Assembly: GCF_000725625.1 (NCBI RefSeq)
Contig: NZ_JOHS01000016.1
Span: forward strand, 124,001-188,000
Reading direction: 5' to 3'
DNA from: Streptomyces sp. NRRL F-6676
GTDB lineage: Bacteria; Actinomycetota; Actinomycetes; Streptomycetales; Streptomycetaceae
Length of the DNA: 64,000 nt
Part shown: in pieces, positions 7,897 through 16,220 of the stretch
How the letters are laid out: the number at the start of each line of letters is the position of its first letter
Position numbering within the stretch: the first letter of the stretch is position 1
Position numbers and translations under genes: made by a program
Notes under the pieces: model-generated
Database searches by the model: none
Told to the model about the DNA's origin: nothing
Seen by the model: only the letters and a program-made list of their open reading frames with translations

Positions 7897-9249
7897 TCAG
7901 ACCGCCGGGACGCAGCGGCCGTCCTGCGTGCGGTACTCCCACTTGGCGCCCTCGCGCACCAGTTCCCGTACCGCTGCGACGAAGCGGTCGACGTGCTCGT
8001 CGGGCGTGCCCGCGCCGAAGCTCACCCGGATCGCGTTGAGGGACTTCTCCCCGGGCGCGGCCTCCGGCGCCCCGCACTCGCCCTGGGCCTCCGGGTCGCC
8101 GCCGAGCAGGGTGCGCACCAGCGGGTGGGCACAGAAGAGGCCGTCGCGGACGCCGATGCCGTACTCGGCGGAGAGCGCGGCGGCGAAGTGCGAGCTGTTC
8201 CAGCCCTCGACGACGAAGGAGAGCACGCCCACGCGGGGCGCGTCGTCGCCGAACAGGGACAGCACCCGCACCTCGGGTACCTCGGCGAGCCCCGCCCGGA
8301 CCCGCTCGATCAGCTGGTTCTCACGGGCGACCAGGGTGTCCCAGCCGGCCTCGGTGAGCGCCTTGCAGGCGGAGGCGACGGCGTAGGCGCCGATGACGTT
8401 GGGCGAGCCGGCCTCGTGGCGGGCGGCGCTCTCGTGCCACTCCACGTCAACGCCGCCGTCGGTGCGCCGGGTGACCCTGCGGCTGGCGCCGCCGCCGGCG
8501 AGGTAGGGCTCGGCGGCGGTCAGCCAGTCGGCGCGGCCGGCCAGGACGCCGGAGCCGAAGGGGGCGTACAGCTTGTGCCCGGAGAAGGCGACCCAGTCGA
8601 CGTCCAGGTCCTGTACGGAGACGGGGTGGTGCGGGGCGAGCTGGGCGGCGTCCAGGACGATGCGTGCGCCGTGCGCGTGCGCGGTGGCCGCCAGTTCGCG
8701 TACGGGCCAGAGCTCGCCGGTGACGTTGGAGGCGCCGGTGGCGCAGACCAGGGCCGGGGCGGCGGTGTCGCGGGCGGCGAGGGCGCGCTCCAGCGTGTCG
8801 ACGGCCTGGGAGGGGGTGCGGGGGGCGTCGAGGTAGGTGACGCGGGCCGCGCGCCAGGGCAGCAGGGAGGCGTGGTGCTCGGTCTCGAAGACGAACACCT
8901 CGCAGCCGGCGGGCAGCGCGGCGGCGAGGAGGTTGAGGGAGTCGGTGGTGGACCGGGTGAAGACGACCTGGTCGGCGGCGCGGCAGTCGAGGAACTCGGC
9001 GACGGTGCGACGGGCGTTCTCGAACAGGTCGGTGGAGAGCTGGGAGAGGTAGCCGGCGCCGCGGTGGACGCTGCCGTAGTAGGGGGCGTAGGCGGCGACG
9101 TCGTCCCAGACACGCTGGAGGGCGGGGGCGCTGGCGGCGTAGTCCAGGGCGGCGTAGGTGACTTCGCCGCCGGTGACGAGGGGGACGGTGACGTCGTGGC
9201 CGAGGACGGGGAGGGGGGCGGTGGTGGCGAGGGTGGCGGTGCCGGACAT
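7897..9249 (-). CDS. Class V aminotransferase (cysteine desulfurase-like), SAM-IV riboswitch controlled
   Basis: The product has 450 residues and the fold of NifS/SufS-like PLP enzymes. The landmarks are HHASLLPW, VLDAAQLAPHHP and the Schiff-base lysine in FSGHKLYAPFGSG (Lys226). I see no obvious SufS/IscS-type active-site Cys loop; GLFCAHPLV near the C-terminus is the nearest candidate. ATG at 9249 follows GGGAG. The long leader carries a SAM-IV riboswitch, which ties the enzyme to sulfur amino-acid metabolism (inference). The exact reaction is unknown; it could be a desulfurase, a lyase or an aminotransferase acting on sulfur amino acids. Confidence 0.85.
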   Translation of the reverse strand: MSGTATLATTAPLPVLGHDVTVPLVTGGEVTYAALDYAASAPALQRVWDDVAAYAPYYGSVHRGAGYLSQLSTDLFENARRTVAEFLDCRAADQVVFTRSTTDSLNLLAAALPAGCEVFVFETEHHASLLPWRAARVTYLDAPRTPSQAVDTLERALAARDTAAPALVCATGASNVTGELWPVRELAATAHAHGARIVLDAAQLAPHHPVSVQDLDVDWVAFSGHKLYAPFGSGVLAGRADWLTAAEPYLAGGGASRRVTRRTDGGVDVEWHESAARHEAGSPNVIGAYAVASACKALTEAGWDTLVARENQLIERVRAGLAEVPEVRVLSLFGDDAPRVGVLSFVVEGWNSSHFAAALSAEYGIGVRDGLFCAHPLVRTLLGGDPEAQGECGAPEAAPGEKSLNAIRVSFGAGTPDEHVDRFVAAVRELVREGAKWEYRTQDGRCVPAV

Positions 9250-9280
9250 GGGTGAACTCCCGTGGGCGCGGACGGAATCA

Positions 9281-9322
9281 CCACGCGAGCGGGGGCGACG
9301 GCCCGTGCGCGCTCGCGCGTGG
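9281..9322 (-). promoter_or_regulatory. GC-rich hairpin between riboswitch and aminotransferase start
   Basis: CCACGCGAGC (9281-9290) pairs with GCTCGCGCGTGG (9311-9322) with a 2-base bulge, 30-70 bases upstream of the ATG. It could act as a terminator or as a structure that hides the ribosome site, as part of riboswitch control. Inference from sequence only. Confidence 0.35.
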
Positions 9323-9362
9323 GTGAGGTGAAAGGGGTGTGCGGAGGCGGGGCTCTGCGGCC

Positions 9363-9383
9363 CTATCGCATTCGCTTGCTCAC
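9363..9383 (-). CDS. Six-codon leader mini-ORF (MSKRMR) after the riboswitch
   Basis: GTG AGC AAG CGA ATG CGA TAG is preceded by GAGGAG (9390-9395) at a 6-base spacing, one of the best ribosome sites in the window. It lies between the SAM-IV aptamer and the aminotransferase gene. The ribosome site falls in a possible stem (GGTCAC with GTGAGC), so its use could be the switched step. Whether it is translated is unknown. Confidence 0.4.
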   Translation of the reverse strand: MSKRMR

Positions 9384-9403
9384 GGGGGGCTCCTCGGTGA
9401 CCA

Positions 9404-9429
9404 GGACCCCTGGGATTCACGAGGGGTCC
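9404..9429 (-). promoter_or_regulatory. Possible expression-platform hairpin of the SAM-IV riboswitch
   Basis: GGACCCCT (9404-9411) and AGGGGTCC (9422-9429) form an 8-bp stem that shares its GGTCC arm with the 3' pseudoknot hairpin of the aptamer. The two structures are mutually exclusive, the usual layout of a riboswitch platform. Confidence 0.45.
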
Positions 9430-9541
9430 GCGCTTGCCGCGGACCTTGTGGCGCGCGGCCTGGTCTTCACCCGGGGCACCCCGCCACGGACGGAGGGTTG
9501 CCGGACAGTCGGCCGGGGCCTCATGACTGTCACTCATGACC
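9420..9541 (-). ncRNA. SAM-IV riboswitch (S-adenosylmethionine)
   Basis: Reading the minus strand from 9541, the leader shows the SAM-IV order of elements. The P1 strand GGTCATGAGTG comes first, then a GC stem with CCGGCAACCCTCC, then GGCGGGGTGCCCCGGGTGA, then the P1 partner AAGACCA (9461-9468), and finally the external 3' hairpin with the characteristic GGCAAGCGCGGACC. This matches the Streptomyces SAM-IV pattern I remember (SAM-I-like core with a distinct 3' pseudoknot). By family knowledge it senses S-adenosylmethionine and turns the downstream gene down. The regulated gene is the class V aminotransferase about 170 bases downstream. Confidence 0.85.
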
Positions 9542-9620
9542 TGCGCCAGACGCTACGGGACCGCGCGGCTCCCCCGCAACCCGTTCCACATCCCGATACG
9601 GGGGGGGCGCCCGGGCTGTT

Positions 9621-9931
9621 CCTCGCCCCCGCCGCCCCTACCCCTCCCGTCCTCAACCCGGGGGCTCCGCCCCCAGGCCCCCCGGGGCGCGGGAGAGCTC
9701 GGGGGGGTGGGTTCGTCGGCGGGTGCGGGTGCGTCGTGGCTTGTCGCGCAGTTCCCCGCGCCCCTAAAAAGCAGGGGGCGCAGCCCCCTAGCTTTTAGGG
9801 GCGCGGGGAACTGCGCGAGAAGTCCCCACCCACCCGCACCCCCACTCGACCCCACCCACCCGAGCTCTCCGGGGTCCAAGGGGCGGAGCCCCTTGAAGGG
9901 GACGGGACGGGTAGGGGCGGCGGGGGCGAGG
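9621..9931. repeat. Intergenic composite inverted repeat copy B (311 bp)
   Basis: This is one of the two largest copies. The outer arms CTCGCCCCCGCCGCCCCTAC and its complement enclose a GGGGCTCCGCCCC module, a GAGCTC/GGGTGGG module, a GCGGGTGCGGGTG module and the core pair (9744-9765 and 9797-9818). The centre is a CAGGGGGCGCAGCCCCCT palindrome near 9780. Nearly every module on the left is mirrored on the right. It lies between the riboswitch promoter side and the 3' end of trpD. Confidence 0.9.
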
Positions 9932-9958
9932 GAAAGCCGTCCGCACCCCCGCGCACCG

Positions 9959-11026
9959 TTACGCCCGGCGCGTGGCCGTCACCCAGCGGGAGAGGGTCTC
10001 CCGGGCCGCGCCGCTGTCGATGGACTCCGCCGCGCGCGCGATCCCGTCGCGGAGACGGTCCACCAGGGGACCCTCCTCCCCCCGCAACGCCACCACCGCC
10101 GCCGCCGAGTTCAACAGCACCGCATCCCGCACCGGCCCCGCCTCCCCCTCCAGCACCCGCCGCGCGACATCCGCGTTGTACGAGGGATCCCCGCCCCGCA
10201 ACGCCTCCACCGGCACCAGCTCGATCCCCACCGACCGGGGATCGAACGCCTCCTCCGTCACCCGGCCGTCGCGCACCACCCACACCCGCGACGTCGACGT
10301 CGTCGTCAGCTCGTCGAGCCCGTCGTCACCGCGGAAGACGAGCGAGGAGTTGCCCCGTTCGGCGAAGACCCCGGCGATGATCGGCGCCATCCGTGCGTCG
10401 GCGACGCCGATCGCCTGCGCCCGCACCTTCGCGGGATTGGTCAGCGGCCCGAGGAAGTTGAACGTCGTCCGGATCCCGAGCTGCCCGCGCGCCGCCGCCA
10501 CATGACGCAGCGCGGGGTGGAACCTCGCCGCGAAGCAGAAGGTGATCCCGGCCTCCTCGGCGACCTCCACCACCCGCTCCGGCGTGAGGTTGAGGTCGAC
10601 CCCGAGCTTCTCCAGCACGTCGGAGGCCCCGGACGCCGACGACGCGGCCCGGTTGCCGTGCTTGACGACCTTCGCCCCCGTCCCGGCGACGACGATGGCG
10701 GACATCGTGGAGATGTTGACGGTCTTCGCCCCGTCCCCGCCCGTGCCGACGATGTCGACCGTGTCCCCGGGAACGTCGATGACATGGGCGTGCGCGTACA
10801 TCGCGCGCACGAACCCGGTGATCTCCTGCACCGTCTCGCCCTTGGCGCGCAGCGCCACCGCGAAGCCGGCGATCTGCGCGTCGGTCGCCTCGCCGCGCAT
10901 GATGAGGTCCATCGCCCAGGCGGTGTCGTCCGCCGAGAGGTCACGGCCGTCGAGGAGGCCGTTGAGGAGGGCGGGCCAGGAGCGGCCCGCCGCGGTGTCG
11001 CCTCCAGCGGGGGTCACAGCAGTCAT
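9959..11026 (-). CDS. trpD: Anthranilate phosphoribosyltransferase
   Basis: The product has 355 residues. It transfers phosphoribosyl from PRPP to anthranilate, the second step from chorismate in tryptophan synthesis. The PRPP-binding [14 protein letters not shown] and the [18 protein letters not shown] motif are intact, and the length is typical. ATG at 11026 follows AGGAG at 6 bases. No other trp gene lies nearby, which is usual for Streptomyces, where trpD is isolated from trpE and trpCBA. It stands about 150 bp downstream of qcrB on the same strand, behind a strong terminator. Confidence 0.95.
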   Translation of the reverse strand: MTAVTPAGGDTAAGRSWPALLNGLLDGRDLSADDTAWAMDLIMRGEATDAQIAGFAVALRAKGETVQEITGFVRAMYAHAHVIDVPGDTVDIVGTGGDGAKTVNISTMSAIVVAGTGAKVVKHGNRAASSASGASDVLEKLGVDLNLTPERVVEVAEEAGITFCFAARFHPALRHVAAARGQLGIRTTFNFLGPLTNPAKVRAQAIGVADARMAPIIAGVFAERGNSSLVFRGDDGLDELTTTSTSRVWVVRDGRVTEEAFDPRSVGIELVPVEALRGGDPSYNADVARRVLEGEAGPVRDAVLLNSAAAVVALRGEEGPLVDRLRDGIARAAESIDSGAARETLSRWVTATRRA

Positions 11027-11115
11027 ACGCCGCTCCTGGCTCGTCACAAGGATGAAGAAGTTCCGGCACCTCACGCGGGCCGGCCGTCTCCACCCTATCC
11101 AGCCCCGCACACGGG

Positions 11116-11150
11116 GAAGGGCCCCGTCCGAGCATCGGACGGGGCCCTTC
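11116..11150 (-). terminator. Strong hairpin terminator after qcrB
   Basis: GAAGGGCCCCGTCCG and its perfect complement (15 bp) flank the loop AGCAT, 28 bases beyond the qcrB stop. It isolates the respiratory operon from trpD. Confidence 0.8.
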
Positions 11151-11177
11151 TCGCCGTGGCGTGGCGACAGCGGGTGA

Positions 11178-12818
11178 TCAGTGGTGGCCGTGGCCGCTGG
11201 TGATCTCCTTGTACTCCTCGACGGTGGGCTTGGGGATCTGGTTGTCCTCCCCGTAGTACGCCTTGCTGAGCTTGGCGCGGAGCTTCTGCGGCCCCTTGAC
11301 CTTGCGCTCGACACCGTTCTCGTCGACCGTCGGGCCCAGCTCGAGCGGGCTGTACTGCTCGTGCGCCGTGAGGGTGTGCAGCTGCTCCTGGCTGAGCGGC
11401 TCGTGCACCTCGATGAACTCACCGTGCGGCAGGCGCTTGATGATGCCGGACTCGCGCCCGTGCAGCACCTTCTCCTTGTCGCGGCGCTGGAGGCCGAGGC
11501 AGATCCGCTTGGTGGCGATGAACGCGATCACCGGGGCGACGAAGAACGCGATCCGGACGAACCAGGTGATGGCGTTGATCGACAGGCTGAAGTGCGTGGC
11601 GAACAGGTCGTTGCCACCACCGATCAGCAGCACGGTGTACCAGGTCATCCAGGCGACACCGAACGCGGTCCGGGTCGGGGCGTTGCGCGGGCGGTCCAGG
11701 ATGTGGTGCTCGCGCTTGTCGCCGGTGACCCAGGACTCGATGAACGGGTAGACGGCGATGGCGACCAGGACCAGCGGGAAGATCATCAGCGGTACGAACA
11801 CGCCCAGGACGAGCGTGTGGCCCCACAGGTTGATCTCCCAGCCCGGCATGACACGGATCAGGCCCTCGGAGAAGCCCATGTACCAGTCGGGCTGGGCGCC
11901 GGTGGAGACCTGGTCCGGCCGGTAGGGGCCGATCGCCCAGATCGGGTTGATCTGCGCGATCGCGGCGACGACCGCGATGACACCGAAGACCAGGAAGAAG
12001 AAGCCTCCGGCCTTGGCCATGTACACCGGCAGCAGCGGCATGCCGACGACGTTGGTGTTGGTCTTTCCGGGACCCGCGTACTGCGTGTGCTTGTGGTAGA
12101 AGACCAGGATCAGGTGCGCCACCATCAGGCCGAGCATGATGCCCGGCAGCAGCAGGATGTGGATCGAGTAGAAGCGGGCCACGAAGTCGCCGCCCGGGAA
12201 CTCGCCGCCGAAGAGGAAGAACGACAGGTACGTGCCGACGATCGGCACGGACAGGATCGCGCCCTCCATGAAGCGGACACCGGTGCCGGAGAGCAGGTCG
12301 TCCGGGAGCGAGTAACCGGTGAAGCCGGTGAACATGCCGAGGACGAACAGCAGGAAGCCGAACAGCCAGTTGACCTCGCGCGGCTTGCGGAACGCACCCG
12401 TGAAGAAGACGCGCATCATGTGCACGAACATGCCGGCGAGGAAGATCAGCGCCGCCCAGTGGTGGATCTGCCGGATCAGCAGACCACCGCGCACCTCGAA
12501 GGAGATGTGCATGGTCGAGTTGAACGCCTCGGACATCATCTGGCCCTGCAACGGCACGTAACTGCCGTGGTACTGGACCTCGTTCATCGACGGGTGGAAG
12601 AACAGCGTCAGATAGACACCCGTCAGGATGATGATGATGAAGCTGTACATGCAGACTTCACCGAGCATGAACGACCAGTGGTCGGGGAAGATCTTGCGCA
12701 TGTTGGACTTGGCCAGGGAGTAGATCCCCAGGCGGCCGTCGGCCCAGTCGGCGACCCGCTCTCCGGCGGGTGCCTTGCCGCGCCTGCGCGGCTCGTTGCT
12801 GGCTGCTGCAGTACTCAT
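11178..12818 (-). CDS. qcrB: Cytochrome bc1 complex cytochrome b subunit
   Basis: The product has 546 residues, longer than classical cytochrome b because of the charged C-terminal tail seen in actinobacteria. The heme ligand pairs lie in [17 protein letters not shown] and [18 protein letters not shown]. The quinol-oxidation loop reads PDWYMGF, the actinobacterial form of PEWY. It is the membrane core that oxidises menaquinol and passes electrons to QcrA and the hemes b. ATG at 12818 overlaps the qcrA stop (ATGA). It is last in ctaE-qcrC-qcrA-qcrB. Confidence 0.97.
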   Translation of the reverse strand: MSTAAASNEPRRRGKAPAGERVADWADGRLGIYSLAKSNMRKIFPDHWSFMLGEVCMYSFIIIILTGVYLTLFFHPSMNEVQYHGSYVPLQGQMMSEAFNSTMHISFEVRGGLLIRQIHHWAALIFLAGMFVHMMRVFFTGAFRKPREVNWLFGFLLFVLGMFTGFTGYSLPDDLLSGTGVRFMEGAILSVPIVGTYLSFFLFGGEFPGGDFVARFYSIHILLLPGIMLGLMVAHLILVFYHKHTQYAGPGKTNTNVVGMPLLPVYMAKAGGFFFLVFGVIAVVAAIAQINPIWAIGPYRPDQVSTGAQPDWYMGFSEGLIRVMPGWEINLWGHTLVLGVFVPLMIFPLVLVAIAVYPFIESWVTGDKREHHILDRPRNAPTRTAFGVAWMTWYTVLLIGGGNDLFATHFSLSINAITWFVRIAFFVAPVIAFIATKRICLGLQRRDKEKVLHGRESGIIKRLPHGEFIEVHEPLSQEQLHTLTAHEQYSPLELGPTVDENGVERKVKGPQKLRAKLSKAYYGEDNQIPKPTVEEYKEITSGHGHH

Positions 12819-13882
12819 CCGCGCTCCCAGAAAGCAGGACCGACGGGCTCCGCGAAGTCGCCGAGCGCCTGGAGGTAACCGTCCTCGCTCACACCGATGC
12901 GCAGCTGCGGCAGGGGGTGGCCGGCCGGGCCGAAGATGACTCGGGCACCGTCGGAGAGGTCGAAGGTGGACTGGTGGCACGGGCACAGGACGTGGTGCGT
13001 CTGCTGCTCGTACAGCGAGATCGGGCACCCGACGTGGGTGCAGATCTTGGAGTAGGCCACGATGCCCTCGTGGCTCCAGTCGAGCTCCTGCTTGTCCTTG
13101 ATGTTCTCCGGCTGGAGCCGGACGATCATCAGGGCCGCCTTGGCGATCTCGGTCTGGAAGTCCTCGTCGTGCTCCTCGAGCCCCTCGGGCTTGACGAAGG
13201 TCAGCGAGCCCACGGCCACGTCCGAGGGCCGGACCGGCTCGTTGGTGTTCATGTTGACCAGCAGCTTGCCCTTGGCCCACGCGGTGTGGCGGAGCTTGGT
13301 GTGGGGCAGCGGGCCGAGGTCGCGCAGCAGCATGACGCCGGAGAGCGGCACCAGGGTGAGCGCGCCGAACATGGTGTTGCGGATCAGCTTGCGGCGGCCG
13401 AGCGCGGACTCCTTGGCGCCCTGCTTGAAGTCGGCGAGGACCTTCGAGCGGGTCTCCGGGGGTGCCTCGATCGGGTGACGCTCGTCGGCGATCTCCACGT
13501 CGGACATCAGGGTGCGGGCCCAGTGGACCGCGCCCGCGCCGATCGCGAACAGCGCCACGCCGAGGGTCAGGCCGAGCGCGAAGTTGAGCGCGCTGATGTG
13601 CCCCAGCGGGAACACGTAGATCGAGGTGTCCGGCGAGATCGCCACGTAGGAGGCGATGAAGCCGATGGTGGCCAGCATCGAGACGGTGAACAGCAGCGCC
13701 ACCGTGCGCTCGGAGTGGTTCGCGGCCTTCTCGTCCACGTCCTGGCGGCGGTGCTCGTGCGGCGGCAGACCGGGGTCCGCGAACGGGTTCTCCTCGTCCG
13801 CGACGGCCAGGCCCTCGTGGGCCCCGTGCTCCTGGTCCCGCTCGGCGGGCAGCTTCTCTTCTGGAATGTCTTGGCTACTCAT
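12815..13882 (-). CDS. qcrA: Rieske iron-sulfur subunit of the bc1 complex
   Basis: The product has 355 residues. A charged N-terminus is followed by three predicted helices (around 55-75, 90-115 and 170-190), the actinobacterial arrangement. The 2Fe-2S domain contains CTHVGCPISLY and CPCHQSTFD, giving the Cys/His ligand pairs and the disulfide. It carries electrons from menaquinol to the di-heme cytochrome c. The start and stop both overlap neighbours by 4 bases (ATGA), so translation of qcrC-qcrA-qcrB is coupled. Confidence 0.97.
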   Translation of the reverse strand: MSSQDIPEEKLPAERDQEHGAHEGLAVADEENPFADPGLPPHEHRRQDVDEKAANHSERTVALLFTVSMLATIGFIASYVAISPDTSIYVFPLGHISALNFALGLTLGVALFAIGAGAVHWARTLMSDVEIADERHPIEAPPETRSKVLADFKQGAKESALGRRKLIRNTMFGALTLVPLSGVMLLRDLGPLPHTKLRHTAWAKGKLLVNMNTNEPVRPSDVAVGSLTFVKPEGLEEHDEDFQTEIAKAALMIVRLQPENIKDKQELDWSHEGIVAYSKICTHVGCPISLYEQQTHHVLCPCHQSTFDLSDGARVIFGPAGHPLPQLRIGVSEDGYLQALGDFAEPVGPAFWERG

Positions 13883-14691
13883 GACTTCTTGGCCTTTGCG
13901 GTCCGAGCGGCGACCCAGACGGCGACCGCGATCAGCGCGCCGAGTCCGAAGATCCAGGCGAACAGACCCTCGCTGACCGGGCCAAGACCGCCGAGCTCGA
14001 GACCGCCGGGGTTGGTCGTTTCATCGCCGTCGACAGCCTTCAGGTACGCGATGATGTCCTGCTTGTTCTTGGACGTCAGCGTGGTGTCGGGGAAGGACGG
14101 CATGTTCTGCGGGCCGGTCTGCATGGCCTCGTAGATGTGCTTCGGGGCGACACCCTCCAGGCTCGGCGCGAACTTGCCGTTCGTCAGCGCGCCGCCCTTG
14201 CCGGTGAAGTTGTGGCACTGCGAGCAGTTGGTACGGAACAGCTCACCGCCCTTGGCGATGTCCGCGCCCTCCGGGCTGTACTCGTCCTTGGTCGGCGTGG
14301 CCGGGCCGGCGCCGAGGGAGGCGATGTACGCGGCGAGCTGGTCGATCTGCGCCTGCGAGTAGATGTTCTTCTTCTTCTCGACCTGCGCCTGCTGCGAGGT
14401 GGAGGCCGGCATGCGGCCCGTGCCGACCTGGAAGTCGACCGCGGCGGCGCCCACGCCGATCAGGCTCGGACCGTCGGAGCTGCCCTTACCACCGGTGCCG
14501 TGGCAACTGGCGCAGCCCACCTCGTAGAGCTTCTTGCCCTCCTCGATGGCGAGGGACTGTGCGGTGTCGTCGGCCTGAGCCTTGTCCGCGGGCGCGAACG
14601 CGGTGTACAGCCCCCCGGTGGCCGCCAGCGCGAGGAGTAGGACGACGATCGCCGCCAGCGGATGGCGTCGTCGTGCGGAGAGCTTTTTCAC
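13879..14691 (-). CDS. qcrC: Di-heme cytochrome c subunit of the bc1 complex
   Basis: The product has 270 residues. It has an N-terminal membrane anchor (PLAAIVVLLLALAATGGLYTAF), two c-type heme sites (CASCH and CSQCH) and a C-terminal helix (FAWIFGLGALIAVAVWVAA). By family knowledge the two fused cytochrome domains wire the bc1 part directly to the aa3 oxidase, replacing soluble cytochrome c. GTG start at 14691. It lies 72 bases downstream of ctaE. Confidence 0.97.
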   Translation of the reverse strand: MKKLSARRRHPLAAIVVLLLALAATGGLYTAFAPADKAQADDTAQSLAIEEGKKLYEVGCASCHGTGGKGSSDGPSLIGVGAAAVDFQVGTGRMPASTSQQAQVEKKKNIYSQAQIDQLAAYIASLGAGPATPTKDEYSPEGADIAKGGELFRTNCSQCHNFTGKGGALTNGKFAPSLEGVAPKHIYEAMQTGPQNMPSFPDTTLTSKNKQDIIAYLKAVDGDETTNPGGLELGGLGPVSEGLFAWIFGLGALIAVAVWVAARTAKAKKS

Positions 14692-14763
14692 GGATTACCC
14701 CGGTGTCAGGATCTTCTGCGTCGATGCTTCGGAAGGGTCGGGTGGCCGGTCTCGGCGCTTCGG

Positions 14764-15384
14764 CTACTTGATCAGGTAGATCGTGGCGAAGAGGCCGATC
14801 CAGACGACATCGACGAAGTGCCAGTAGTAGGACACGACGATCGCTGCCGTTGCCTGGTCGTGCGTGAACCTCTTCGCCGCGTACGTACGGCCGAGCACGA
14901 AGAGGAAGGCGATGAGACCGCCCGTCACGTGCAGACCGTGGAAGCCGGTGGTCAGGTAGAACACCGAGCCGTACGGGTCGGAGGAGAGCGAGATGCCGTC
15001 CTTCTTGACCAGCTCGGTGTACTCGTAGATCTGACCGCCGATGAAGATCGCGCCCATGATGAAGGTGACGATGAACCAGCCCCGGAGCTTCTTCACGTCA
15101 CCGCGCTCGGCGGCGAACACGCCGAGCTGACAGGTGAGCGAGGAGAGCACCAGGATCGTGGTGTTCGTCGCCGAGAAGGGGACGTTGAGCGCACTCGCCA
15201 TCTCCTTCCAGTGATCGGGGCCGGTCACCGATCGCAGGGTGAAGTACATCGCGAAGAGGGCCGCGAAGAACATCAGCTCGGAACTCAGCCAGATGATGGT
15301 TCCGACGCTGGTGAGGTTCGGCCGGTTGACCGACGGGTGTGCGTGCCCGGTATCTACTGTCGTTGCTGTCGCCACGACCGACAT
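14764..15384 (-). CDS. ctaE: Cytochrome c oxidase subunit III
   Basis: The product has 206 residues and five predicted helices. Subunit III features include [20 protein letters not shown] and the C-terminal [20 protein letters not shown]. It stabilises subunit I and proton uptake in the aa3 oxidase. It is first in the operon with qcrCAB, apart from ctaCDF, as usual in actinobacteria. The ATG at 15384 sits inside a perfect palindrome and has no ribosome site, so the message may be leaderless or translation may be controlled there. Confidence 0.96.
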   Translation of the reverse strand: MSVVATATTVDTGHAHPSVNRPNLTSVGTIIWLSSELMFFAALFAMYFTLRSVTGPDHWKEMASALNVPFSATNTTILVLSSLTCQLGVFAAERGDVKKLRGWFIVTFIMGAIFIGGQIYEYTELVKKDGISLSSDPYGSVFYLTTGFHGLHVTGGLIAFLFVLGRTYAAKRFTHDQATAAIVVSYYWHFVDVVWIGLFATIYLIK

Positions 15385-15394
15385 TATGTCGGTC
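15376..15394. promoter_or_regulatory. Palindrome spanning the ctaE start codon
   Basis: GACCGACATTATGTCGGTC is a perfect 9-bp inverted repeat with one central base, and the ctaE ATG is part of it. It lies in the divergent region between ctaE and the receiver-like gene. Operator-like; the binding protein is unknown. Confidence 0.5.
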
Positions 15395-15565
15395 GCTTAT
15401 CCCGCCCTCACCCCGGGGGGTGCCGTTCGGAGTGTCCGCACCCCGTGCGCTGCCCGGATGGCGCATCGCCGGGCCGTTCCGACCGCTGCCCGGGGAGGGT
15501 GCGAGGGAGTAGCATCCGGCCCAACGGTCCATGTCCGCACGACGACGAGGTCTTCCGGAGGAAGC

Positions 15566-15964
15566 ATGCAGCCGACCGCCACCGTGCTGGTCTACAGCGA
15601 CGACTCCACCACCCGCGAACAGGTGCGGCTCGCGTCCGGCAGGCGGCCCGTTCCGGACGGCCCCGAGGTGGAGTTCCTGGAGTGCGCCACGCCGGAGGCG
15701 GTCCTGCGCGAGCTGGACCGCGGCGGGATCGACGTGTGCGTGCTGGACGGCGAGGCCGTGCCGATGGGCGGCATGGGGGTGTGCCGCCAGATCAAGGACG
15801 AGGTGTTCCAGTGCCCGCCGGTGCTGGTGCTGATGGGGCGGCCGCAGGACGCGTGGCTGGCGACGTGGAGCCGGGCGGACGCGGCCGTGACGCTGCCGGT
15901 CGATCCCGTCGACCTCGCCACGACGCTGGGCACCCTCCTGAAGAGGGTCGCCCTCAGCGCGTGA
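15566..15964 (+). CDS. Response-regulator receiver-like protein without output domain
   Basis: The product has 132 residues. It resembles a CheY-type receiver with beta-strand 1 ending in LVYSDDS and a phospho-acceptor-like Asp61 in VCVLDGEAV. The usual conserved Lys in beta-5 is replaced (TLPVDPVDL), so it may be a pseudo-receiver. It has no DNA-binding domain. ATG at 15566 follows CCGGAGGA. It is divergent from ctaE and convergent with the L,D-transpeptidase. Its position inside the oxidase locus suggests, but does not show, a link with respiration. The stop overlaps a tandem repeat. Confidence 0.7.
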   Translation: MQPTATVLVYSDDSTTREQVRLASGRRPVPDGPEVEFLECATPEAVLRELDRGGIDVCVLDGEAVPMGGMGVCRQIKDEVFQCPPVLVLMGRPQDAWLATWSRADAAVTLPVDPVDLATTLGTLLKRVALSA

Positions 15965-16020
15965 CGGCTCCGCCGGGGGCGTGACGGCTCCGCCGGGGGC
16001 GTGACGGCTCCGCCGGGGGC
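15961..16020. repeat. Three exact tandem copies of a 20-bp unit
   Basis: GTGACGGCTCCGCCGGGGGC occurs three times without a gap or mismatch. The first copy supplies the stop codon of the receiver-like gene, so each unit carries an in-frame-like TGA. Perfect identity points to a recent slippage expansion. Confidence 0.95.
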
Positions 16021-16027
16021 GCCCAGT

Positions 16028-16205
16028 AGCTCGGGGGTACGCGTGCGTTGGCGGGTGCGGGTCGGTTGTGGTTGCTCGCGCAGTTCCCCGCGCGCCTAAA
16101 AGCTAGGGGGCTGCGCCCCCTGCTTTTTAGGGGCGCGGGGAACTGCGCGACAAGCCACGACGCATCCGCACCCGCCAACAACCCAGAAGCCCCCGAGTTG
16201 TCAGG
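16028..16205. repeat. Intergenic inverted repeat copy C
   Basis: The cores at 16076-16097 and 16129-16150 flank a TAGGGGGCTGCGCCCCCT centre, with GCGTTGGCGGGTGCGG and its mirror outside. The left core has one change (CGCGCGCCT). It lies between convergent genes and could terminate both. Confidence 0.9.
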
Positions 16206-16220
16206 CGCCCGGCGGAGCCG

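Noticed and set aside
9536..11203. Long plus-strand frame antisense to trpD
   Set aside because: It begins in the repeat element and runs antisense through trpD with His/Arg/Pro-rich composition, so it is a shadow.
15961..16020. CRISPR-like array
   Set aside because: The three units are adjacent with no spacers and no cas genes lie nearby, so it is a plain tandem repeat.
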